60,579 nt of DNA from the NCBI GenBank assembly GCA_016190375.1, contig JACPQR010000011.1:1-60579 (forward strand). Direction: 5' to 3'. The position numbers and the translations under genes were made by a program. Of the stretch, positions 1-7,116 are shown one piece after another. Source of the stretch: Deltaproteobacteria bacterium (GTDB lineage Bacteria; Myxococcota_A; Polyangia; JACPQR01). The first letter of the stretch is position 1; each line of letters begins with the position of its first letter. Below the pieces are notes generated by a model. It was not told the origin of the DNA, searched no databases, and saw only the letters and a list, made by a program, of their open reading frames with translations.

Positions 1-24
1 GAGCAGCGCGTGCGTCCGGCGGCT

Positions 25-59
25 GCCAGTTGCCAGTTGCCTGTCGCCTGTCGCCTGTT
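25..59. repeat. Five tandem 7-bp units, consensus GCC(A/T)GT(T/C)
   Basis: Five contiguous heptamers (GCCAGTT twice, GCCTGTC twice, GCCTGTT once) lie upstream of the first gene. Their period is 7 and there are no spacers, so this is a short tandem repeat and not CRISPR. Its function is unknown; slippage could change its copy number. Confidence 0.8.
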
Positions 60-140
60 GGGCCCGCGTCTGGCAAGCAACCGGATGGGCATGAGGCAGC
101 CCACTTGCCGATGGGTCGCCTCTTTGCCAGAGTGCGCGCC

Positions 141-2267
141 ATGTGCGAACTGCGCCGGCTCGGGAACCTCTGGTTGGCCTCGGCCCTGGTACTCTGGGTG
201 ACGGCCTGTTCCTCCGAATCGCGGTCGCGGGAGGAACGTCGCGAGACGCCCGCCCCGGCACGAGATTCACGCGGCGACGGCTCGGCGGCTTCCGCGGCGG
301 CCGGCGACGAGACACCCGCGCAGGATCGGGGAGCTCCCGACGCGGAGCGACCGGCGGTGGTCGAGACCGTCGACGACATCGGTCTCGTCCAGATCCGCGC
401 AGACCGCTTCGGCGAGCTCAGTCTCGAGGAGCGAACGCTCGGGTATCACCTCTACCGCGCGGCCATCGCCGGTGATCGCATCACGTACGACCAGCGTTAC
501 CGGCACAACCTCGAGATCAAGGACCTCATCGAAGCAATCCTCGGGCACGCGCGAGGAATCGATGGACCAGCCCTGGAGAAGATCCGGCGCTACGCGAAGA
601 AGCTGTGGATCCATCACGGCGTGCACAACGCGATCACCTCGCGCAAGTTCGTTCCGGAGCTCACCTTCGACGAGCTCGGGGCCGCTGCGCGCCAGGCGCT
701 GGCCAATGGCGCGGCGCTCTGCGCGGGCGGCGCGGATTGCTTGCCGGCGAAGCTCGAGGAGCTCCGGCGCCCGATCTTCGATCCGGATTTCGATCCCTTC
801 ACCGTCCAGAAGTCGCCGCCCGACGGTCAGGACATCATCACCGGGTCGGCAAACACGTTCTACCAGAACGTCACGCTCGCCGACCTGAGGGGCTTCAGGG
901 ATCGCTTCCCGCTGAACGCGCGGGTGGCCAAGCAGGGCGGACGGATCGTCGAGCTTCCCTACCGAGCGGGCGGCGGTGGAACCGAGCCGGGCCTGTACGC
1001 CGAGGAGCTCGGCCGGGTGATCGGCCACCTGCGCGCGGCGCTTCCATTCGCGGGACAGGCCCAGCGAGTTTACCTGGGCCACCTCATCAGGTGGTTCGAG
1101 ACCGCGGATCCGCAGGCGTTCCGCGATTACAACATCGCCTGGGTGCAGGACGACCCGACCGTGGATGCGATCCTCGGCTTCATCGAGTCCTACGGGGACG
1201 CGCGCGGAGCGAAGGGGACGTGGGAAGGCATCGTCTCGTTCGTGGACAGGTCTCGGACCGAGATGATGCAGAAGCTCGCCCAGAACGCGCGGTACTTCGA
1301 GGAGCGCACGCCCTGGCTCGCCGAGTACCGGCGGTCGGAGTTCAAGCCGCTCGTCGCGAATGCGGTCACGGCGGTCGTCGAGACGGGAGACGGCGGCCCG
1401 ATCTCGCCGGCCGGAATCAATCTGCCAAACGACCAGTCGATCCGCGAGGCGCACGGGAGCAGGAACTTCTTCCTCACCAACATCACGGACGCGGTCGACG
1501 CGGCGACCGGAGGCCGCTTGACCCGCGAGTTCGCATGGTCCCCCGAGGAGGCGGAGGAGCAAGAGCGCTGCTCGCCTCACACCCTGCCGGCCCTGGTGGC
1601 GCTCCACGAGGTCACGGGCCACGGCTCGGGGCGGGTGCTGACCGACGCCGATCCGCACGAGCACCTGCAGCAGTTCTACTCGACGCTGGAGGAGGCCCGT
1701 GCCGACCTCGTGGCGCTGTGGCACCTGCACGACCCCAAGCTCGTCGAGCTCGGAATCCTCCCCGACTCGCGCTGCGCCGACGCCGGGTACCGCGGCTTCG
1801 TCAATTCGGCGCTCTCAGGCCTGCGCAAGATCCCGGAGGGAGAGACCATCGAGGAGGATCACATCCGCGCGCGTGCGCTGATCCTCGGGTGGGCCATGGA
1901 GAAGGGCACGGTGGCGGAGGAGCGCCGCGACGGCCATTTCTACCTGAGGGTAGCCGACCCGCAGGCGATGCGGCGCGCGCTGGGCGAGCTGCTCGCGGAG
2001 CTGCAACGGATCAAGGCGACGGGCGACGTCGCGGCGATCCGCGGGCTCGTCGAGCGGCATTCCACGCGCCTGAACGTGGCGTGGCGGGATGACGTGATCG
2101 CCCGCGCAGCTCGCATCGGGGTGCCGCGGATGTTTGCCTTCGTGTCGCCGCGGCTCGTCGCCACGATGGACGACTCCGGACGGATCACGAACGTGGCCGC
2201 CGAGGCCCCCGCGAGCTTCGAGAGCGCGATGCTGGAGTGGAGCGAGCTCGGGCGGCAGGCGCCCTAG
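141..2267 (+). CDS. M49 (dipeptidyl-peptidase III-like) zinc metallopeptidase, lipoprotein
   Basis: A 708-residue protein with a lipoprotein signal: hydrophobic stretch then a VTAC lipobox near residues 18-21, followed by a Ser/Arg/Asp/Ala-rich linker. The zinc-site signature HEVTGHGSG (about residues 489-497) followed by EEARAD (about 517-522) matches the M49 pattern HExxxH...EExRA(D/E), in which two His and one Glu bind zinc and the first Glu is catalytic. M49 enzymes release dipeptides from N termini. The start ATG at 141 was chosen because it leaves a compact signal peptide; an in-frame ATG at 111 gives a slightly longer one. Bacterial M49 homologues are usually not characterised beyond this motif, so the substrate is unknown. 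It probably acts in the periplasm or at the envelope. Confidence 0.82.
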   Translation: MCELRRLGNLWLASALVLWVTACSSESRSREERRETPAPARDSRGDGSAASAAAGDETPAQDRGAPDAERPAVVETVDDIGLVQIRADRFGELSLEERTLGYHLYRAAIAGDRITYDQRYRHNLEIKDLIEAILGHARGIDGPALEKIRRYAKKLWIHHGVHNAITSRKFVPELTFDELGAAARQALANGAALCAGGADCLPAKLEELRRPIFDPDFDPFTVQKSPPDGQDIITGSANTFYQNVTLADLRGFRDRFPLNARVAKQGGRIVELPYRAGGGGTEPGLYAEELGRVIGHLRAALPFAGQAQRVYLGHLIRWFETADPQAFRDYNIAWVQDDPTVDAILGFIESYGDARGAKGTWEGIVSFVDRSRTEMMQKLAQNARYFEERTPWLAEYRRSEFKPLVANAVTAVVETGDGGPISPAGINLPNDQSIREAHGSRNFFLTNITDAVDAATGGRLTREFAWSPEEAEEQERCSPHTLPALVALHEVTGHGSGRVLTDADPHEHLQQFYSTLEEARADLVALWHLHDPKLVELGILPDSRCADAGYRGFVNSALSGLRKIPEGETIEEDHIRARALILGWAMEKGTVAEERRDGHFYLRVADPQAMRRALGELLAELQRIKATGDVAAIRGLVERHSTRLNVAWRDDVIARAARIGVPRMFAFVSPRLVATMDDSGRITNVAAEAPASFESAMLEWSELGRQAP

Positions 2268-2268
2268 C

Positions 2269-2703
2269 TCAGGACTTGGCCCTGACGGCGCCGAGCACGG
2301 CCTTGGGAAGATCCGACCGGGGTGGGCCGGAGCGGGGCGAGCTCACGACGACCGTGACCCGGATGCGCTGCCGATGCCGCACGACCTCGACGGTCGCGCG
2401 CGCGCCCGGCGACCGGGACGCGACCCGCTCGGCCAGGATCTCGGGGTCCGCGACCTTGCGACCATCCAGGTCGATGACGATGTCCCCCTCGCGGATCCCC
2501 GCGATCGCCGCGGGGCTGCCCGGCACCACCTCGACGACGTGGGCACCCTCGTTGGTCTGAAGGCCATTCGCCCGAGCGAGGTCCCTGGTGACCGGCTTGC
2601 ACACGAGGCCGATGAAGCCGGCCGGGGACTGAGCCCAGACCGACCCGGCGAGCCCGACCAGAGACGCGAACAAGAGCACCACGAGCCGACGAGGACCACG
2701 CAT
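2269..2703 (-). CDS. Secreted single-PDZ-domain protein
   Basis: A 144-residue protein with a Sec signal peptide ending near VWAQS (about residue 22) and one PDZ domain (about residues 28-115). The domain contains the typical core NEGAHVVEVVPGSPAAIAGI and then GDIVIDLDG, as in the substrate-binding PDZ modules of HtrA/Ctp proteases, but no protease domain follows. The start at 2703 is decided by a strong Shine-Dalgarno (AAAGGAGGG) ending three bases upstream of the ATG. The gene converges on the M49 peptidase with one base between the stop codons and diverges from gatE. It may be a periplasmic adaptor or scaffold; the partner is unknown. Confidence 0.75.
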   Translation of the reverse strand: MRGPRRLVVLLFASLVGLAGSVWAQSPAGFIGLVCKPVTRDLARANGLQTNEGAHVVEVVPGSPAAIAGIREGDIVIDLDGRKVADPEILAERVASRSPGARATVEVVRHRQRIRVTVVVSSPRSGPPRSDLPKAVLGAVRAKS

Positions 2704-2781
2704 GGTCCCTCCTTTAGTCATGTCCAGCCGAAGGGTCAAGATTCCTGCGATGTGGGGTCTGATACACTCGCGGCCCCGACG

Positions 2782-4692
2782 ATGGCGCCACAGATACCAC
2801 AGCTCGACTACGAGGCCCTCGGCCTCATGGCAGGAGTCGAGATCCACCAGCAGCTAGCCACTCGCTCCAAGCTCTTCTGCCGCTGCCCGGTTCGGGTCTC
2901 CCATGGTGACTCGCCGGCGGACGCGGAGCTGATCCGCCACATGAGGCCGACCCTCTCGGAGATGGGGGCCTATGACGGCACGGCCCTGATGGAGTTCAGG
3001 ACGAGGAAGAACGTCCACTACCTCCTGTACCGGGACAACGTCTGCACGTACGAGATGGACGACACGCCTCCCTTCCCGCTGAACCGCGAGGCGCTGGAGG
3101 TCGCGCTCGAGGCCGCGCTCCTGCTCGGCTGCGAGCCCGTCGACGAGGTGCACGTCTCGCGCAAGCAGTACCTCGACGGCAGCATCCCGACGGGGTTTCA
3201 GCGCACGGCGATCGTCGGCGCCCAGGGCTGGGTCCCGGTCGGGAGCCGGCGGATACGGATCGCATGGCTCACGCTGGAGGAGGACTCTTGCCGGGAACGC
3301 GGCGATCGCCGGCACGAGATCTACTTCGCGGCGGACCGCCTCGGCACGCCTCTCATCGAGGTCATCACGCATCCGGATTGCCGGACGCCCGACGAGGTCG
3401 GAGCCACCGTGGCGGCGATCGCCCGCGCGGTGCGATTGACCGGGCGCGTCAGGCGTGGGGCCGGCGCGGCGCGACAGGACGTGAACGTGTCCATCCGAGG
3501 CGGGACGCGCGTCGAGATCAAGGGCGTTCCGCGGATCGGCTCCATCCCGCGGCTCGTGGCGGGGGAGGCGCTGAGGCAGAGAGATCTTCTCGATCTGCGC
3601 GAGGAGCTGGGGCGTCGCGCCATGCGCCCCGATGATTCGTACTCCTTCTCGCCGATCACGCGACCAGGCACGGACGTGCCCGGGCCGCTCTGCATGGCCG
3701 TCAGGCTCCCTGGATGGGCGGGCCTCCTCCTTCGGCGCGTCGGTCCGGGACGTACTTTCGCCGACGAGATCAGCGGTCGCGTCCGGGTAGTCGCATGCCT
3801 CGACGACCGTCCGAATCTGTTCCATTCCGACGGGGGCTCGTCCGCCGCGGACTGGGCCGCGCTGAGACGAACGCTGGGCGCCGAAGACGGTGATGCGCTG
3901 GTCGTGACCTGGGGCGACGAACGCGACACCCGCACGGCCGCCGAGGAGATCGTCGCGCGCGCCCGCGAGGCGTTCGCGGGCGTGCCTTCCGAGACCCGAC
4001 AGGTCCTCGCTGCGCTGCCTGGCGCGACCGACTTCGAGCGGATCCTCCCCGGGGCCGATCGGATGTACCCGGACACCGACACGCCGCCCACGGCAATCCG
4101 CGCCGACACGGTCGAGACGCTGAGGGCCGCGCACCCGACGCTTCCGGGCCCCCGCTGGGAGCGCTACCGCGCGCTCGGCCTGTCGGCGGAGCTCTCGTCC
4201 TCGCTGGTGCGATCGGGGCGGGCTTCCCTGTTCGATCGCCTGCATTCCGGAACGCGCCTGGCCCCGGGCCTGTTGGCGTCGCTCCTCACGGACTGGCTGA
4301 CCGGCCTCGCTCGCGGCGGCGTCGAGACCGGCGCCGTGGACGACGACAGGCTCGGCGAGCTCCTCGCCCTCGTCGCGTCGGGCGAGCTATGCCGCACCGC
4401 GCTCGAGCCCGTCCTCAGGGAGCTGGCGGCTGACCCCGACGCGCGAGCCCGCGAGATCGTCGAACGACATGGCCTTCAGCCGATGACTGCCAAGGAGCTC
4501 GACGCCCTCTGCCGCGCCGCCGCCGCCGACCCCGAGGTCCGCTCGATCGCCGAGCCCGCCCGTCGCCTGCGCCAGGCCACGGGAGTCGCCGTTCGCCGCG
4601 CGGCCGGCCGCACCGACGGCGCCCGACTCCTTCCCACGCTCGAGACCATCCTGATCGGGGACACGCACCCGATCGCTAACCCATCGAGATAG
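2782..4692 (+). CDS. gatE: Glu-tRNA(Gln) amidotransferase subunit E (archaeal-type GatE)
   Basis: A 636-residue protein, close to the usual GatE length. It begins with the GatB/GatE kinase core (LMAGVEIHQQL, then C-x-C in FCRCPVRV, then SRKQYLDGSIPTGFQRT and RQDVNVSIRGGTRVEIKG). An inserted GAD-type, AspRS-like domain (about residues 300-420, TFADEISGRVRVVACLDDRP) separates GatE from bacterial GatB. A helical/YqeY-like tail follows. GatE phosphorylates Glu-tRNA(Gln) and transamidates it with ammonia from GatD, making Gln-tRNA(Gln) in the cytoplasm. The partner gatD lies convergently downstream. The last codons, from about 4652, fall in a palindromic repeat, so the natural C terminus may be altered. 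An extended -10-like TGATACACT (2760-2768) suggests a very short leader. Confidence 0.93.
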   Translation: MAPQIPQLDYEALGLMAGVEIHQQLATRSKLFCRCPVRVSHGDSPADAELIRHMRPTLSEMGAYDGTALMEFRTRKNVHYLLYRDNVCTYEMDDTPPFPLNREALEVALEAALLLGCEPVDEVHVSRKQYLDGSIPTGFQRTAIVGAQGWVPVGSRRIRIAWLTLEEDSCRERGDRRHEIYFAADRLGTPLIEVITHPDCRTPDEVGATVAAIARAVRLTGRVRRGAGAARQDVNVSIRGGTRVEIKGVPRIGSIPRLVAGEALRQRDLLDLREELGRRAMRPDDSYSFSPITRPGTDVPGPLCMAVRLPGWAGLLLRRVGPGRTFADEISGRVRVVACLDDRPNLFHSDGGSSAADWAALRRTLGAEDGDALVVTWGDERDTRTAAEEIVARAREAFAGVPSETRQVLAALPGATDFERILPGADRMYPDTDTPPTAIRADTVETLRAAHPTLPGPRWERYRALGLSAELSSSLVRSGRASLFDRLHSGTRLAPGLLASLLTDWLTGLARGGVETGAVDDDRLGELLALVASGELCRTALEPVLRELAADPDARAREIVERHGLQPMTAKELDALCRAAAADPEVRSIAEPARRLRQATGVAVRRAAGRTDGARLLPTLETILIGDTHPIANPSR

Positions 4693-4817
4693 CACCTCTT
4701 TCGGGGACAACCGCGCGATCTGTTTGGCGCCTGGCAGGCGGCGTCGCGATTCGCGCGGTTGTGTCCAGAAGCCACGTGATTTCGACAGGTTGCAGATCGG
4801 GTGCGTGTCCCCGATCA
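4652..4817. repeat. Palindromic, MITE/REP-like element between gatE and gatD
   Basis: A perfect 23-bp inverted repeat (4652-4674 against 4795-4817; core CGGGGACACGCACCCG) bounds 166 bp. Inside it is a second imperfect pair: GGGGACAACCGCGCG near 4707-4721 against CGCGCGGTTGTGTCC near 4752-4766. The left arm encodes the last residues of GatE and the right arm abuts the gatD stop codon. It could act as a bidirectional terminator. The CGGGGACACG motif resembles REP/RAYT-type palindromes by recall only. Confidence 0.8.
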
Positions 4818-6200
4818 TCAGAGGGGGTGCTGGCGGAGGAAGGCCTCGACCTCAGGCAGACCGCCTTGCAGGACGACGTATCCGTCGAACGGCTCGCGGT
4901 CGGTCAGGTCGCCCGCGATCGGGGTCAACATGATGCGGCGCACCTCGTCGAGGTCGCGCGTCTTGCCGAGCGCCCAGCCGAGCTTGATGAACGCCGTCTC
5001 GGGGATCATGTTGCCGCACCCCACGACGCCCATGTGGATGAGATCGCGTCCCGTGTCGTAGACATGCATCTGGGTGTAGCCCCAGAGGGTCTGGACGGTC
5101 ATGTAGATGGCGACGCCCTTCGCGATTGCGCGCTCGATGGCGGGGAACAGCGCGCGGTTGACGTGCCCCAGCCCGGTGCCCGCGATGACGATGCCGCGGT
5201 AGCCGGCGCCGACCAGCGCGTCGACGACGTCGGGCTGCATGTTGGGGTAGTAGTAGAGGATCGTGCACTTGTCCTCGAAGACGGCGTCGATCTCGACCTC
5301 GCGGTCCCTGCGTCGCGGCGTGTAGTCGGTGCGGATCGGCTCGAACGACTCCGGCGTTATTCGCGCGATGGGAACGTCTCCGATGGTCCGGAAGGTCGAG
5401 CGGTAGGACGAGTGCATCTTCCTGACGCGCGTGCCGCGGTGCAGGAGCGCCCAGCGATCCGAGGTCGTCCCGAACATGCAGACCATGACCTCGGCTGCAT
5501 CGGAGTACGCGGCGGCGCGGACCGCGTTCCGGAGGTTGAGCGCCGCGTCCGAAGACGGCCGGTCGCTCGAGCGCTGCGAGCCCACGAGGATGATGGGGAC
5601 CGGCGAGCGCTGGACCATGTAGGAGAGGGCAGCCCCTGTGTAGTGCATCGTGTCGGTCCCGTGGCCGATCACGATCCCGTCCACGCCCCGCTCGATCTCG
5701 CGACCGATCGCCTTCGCGATGGCGATCCACTCCTTCGAGGTCATGTTCTCGGAGAAGATGCCGAATAGCTTCTCGGTCTCGAGGTTGCAGACGTCGGCGA
5801 GCTCGGGGACCGCGCCGTACAGCTCGCCCGGCGTGAACGCGGGAATCACCGCGCCGGTCCGGTAGTCGAGGCGGCTCGCGATGGTTCCGCCCGTTCCGAG
5901 CAGCTTCACGCGCGGCCGTCCGGAGTCGAACGGGAACTCCTTCTCGGGGATCTTGTACGCCGCTTCCTTGCGGGCGACCTGATGCATCCGGCGGATGCGG
6001 TCTGCGCGAACGCCCAGGTTATAGCCGTGCTGGAGCTTGAGCACGACGTGCAGGTCGTCCTCGGTCTCCGCCCGCGGGAGGATGACGCCCCGGAAGCTCC
6101 CGCGGTCGGTGTCGACCTCCACGTCGGCCCACACGGCAACGTCCCACTCCTCGAGCTTTCGGAGCGCGACTCCCCGGTATCCCTTTCGTCCGTCGGGCAT
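4818..6200 (-). CDS. gatD: Glu-tRNA(Gln) amidotransferase subunit D (archaeal-type GatD)
   Basis: A 460-residue protein with an N-terminal SH3-like/tRNA-amidotransferase extension (about 1-80) joined to an L-asparaginase type I-like domain. Catalytic elements are visible: LLGTGGTIAS with Thr106, GHGTDT with Thr182-Asp183, and RVRKMHSS with Lys261, matching the Thr/Thr/Asp/Lys set of GatD. The N-terminal extension and the length (about 435-460 in archaeal GatD) separate it from plain asparaginases of about 330 residues. It hydrolyses Gln or Asn to supply ammonia to GatE. ATG 6200 with GAGGAG upstream is preferred over an in-frame TTG at 6206. It lies 19 bp downstream of ttcA on the same strand. 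Confidence 0.92.
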   Translation of the reverse strand: MPDGRKGYRGVALRKLEEWDVAVWADVEVDTDRGSFRGVILPRAETEDDLHVVLKLQHGYNLGVRADRIRRMHQVARKEAAYKIPEKEFPFDSGRPRVKLLGTGGTIASRLDYRTGAVIPAFTPGELYGAVPELADVCNLETEKLFGIFSENMTSKEWIAIAKAIGREIERGVDGIVIGHGTDTMHYTGAALSYMVQRSPVPIILVGSQRSSDRPSSDAALNLRNAVRAAAYSDAAEVMVCMFGTTSDRWALLHRGTRVRKMHSSYRSTFRTIGDVPIARITPESFEPIRTDYTPRRRDREVEIDAVFEDKCTILYYYPNMQPDVVDALVGAGYRGIVIAGTGLGHVNRALFPAIERAIAKGVAIYMTVQTLWGYTQMHVYDTGRDLIHMGVVGCGNMIPETAFIKLGWALGKTRDLDEVRRIMLTPIAGDLTDREPFDGYVVLQGGLPEVEAFLRQHPL

Positions 6201-6219
6201 GGGCAAGCTCCTCGGGCAG

Positions 6220-7059
6220 TCAGGCGACCGTGCCGGAGCGGCGGCGAGTCAATGACTCCCTCACCTCGCCGTCCGCGCGCGCCACGTCGAGGCCGAGCGA
6301 TCGCCACAGATCGCGATCCAGGAGGTGGGTCGGCCTCACGTTCGTCAGGGCGGAGAGCATGCTCGCGCGAACCGAAGGATGCCGCGCCTCGAGGTCCCGG
6401 AGCAAGCGCTTGACGAACTGTCGCTCGAGATCCGGCTGCGAGCCACAGAGGTTGCAAGGCAGGATCGGGAAGTGCGACGAGGCGGCCAGGCGCGCGAGAT
6501 CGGCCTCGGCACAGTACACGAGCGGACGGATCACCACGTTGCAGCCGTCATCCGAGACGAGCTTCGGCGGCATGGCCTTGAGCTGGCCCGAGCAAAACAG
6601 GTTGAGAAGAAGCGTCTCGATCACGTCGTCCCGATGATGGCCGAGCGCGATCTTCGTGCAGCCAAGCCCGCGCGCGGTGGTGTACAGGATGCCGCGCCGC
6701 AGCCGCGAGCACATCGAGCAGTACGCCTTGCCCTCGGGTACCTTCTCGAGGACCACGGAGTAGGTGTCCTCGCGGACGAACCGGTACGGTATGCATCGCT
6801 CCCCGAGCCACTGCTCGAGCGGCCGCGGGTCGTGCCCCGGCTGGCCCTGGTCGAGGTGCACCGCGACGAGCTCGAAGTCGATCGGCGCTCGCCCGCGCAA
6901 CGCCTCCAGAGCGTGCATGAGCGCGTAGGAGTCCTTGCCTCCGCTCATCGCGACCATGATTCGATCGCCATCGGCGACGAGGTCGAAGTCGGCAATGGCC
7001 TTCCCGACGTCGCGAAGGAGCGTACGCTCGAGCTTCTGCCGTTCGTCGCCGCGATCCAT
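6220..7059 (-). CDS. ttcA: TtcA-like tRNA 2-thiocytidine (C32) thiolase
   Basis: A 279-residue N-type ATP pyrophosphatase. The PP-loop SGGKDS is at about residues 39-44. Two CxxC pairs (CSMC, CNLC) fit the iron-sulfur cluster site of the TtcA family, and GHHRDDVIET is the conserved segment of the TtcA/MesJ fold. TtcA installs 2-thiocytidine at tRNA position 32 using ATP and persulfide sulfur. The start MDRGDERQ at 7059 is preferred; an upstream in-frame start at 7086 would add nine residues of weak character. It sits immediately upstream of gatD on the same strand, so the two tRNA-related genes may be co-transcribed. Confidence 0.85.
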   Translation of the reverse strand: MDRGDERQKLERTLLRDVGKAIADFDLVADGDRIMVAMSGGKDSYALMHALEALRGRAPIDFELVAVHLDQGQPGHDPRPLEQWLGERCIPYRFVREDTYSVVLEKVPEGKAYCSMCSRLRRGILYTTARGLGCTKIALGHHRDDVIETLLLNLFCSGQLKAMPPKLVSDDGCNVVIRPLVYCAEADLARLAASSHFPILPCNLCGSQPDLERQFVKRLLRDLEARHPSVRASMLSALTNVRPTHLLDRDLWRSLGLDVARADGEVRESLTRRRSGTVA

Positions 7060-7116
7060 CGGCCGAAGGCAGACTAGCAGGTCCACAGCGCGACGGCATC
7101 ACACACGCGGCTGAAG

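Noticed and set aside
2134..2781. 216 extra N-terminal codons for GatE
   Set aside because: They lie opposite the PDZ gene and inside the M49 gene in another frame; GatE family sequence begins at the ATG at 2782.
4693..4794. A small gene between gatE and gatD
   Set aside because: The open frames through here follow the inverted repeat on both strands and have no ribosome site.
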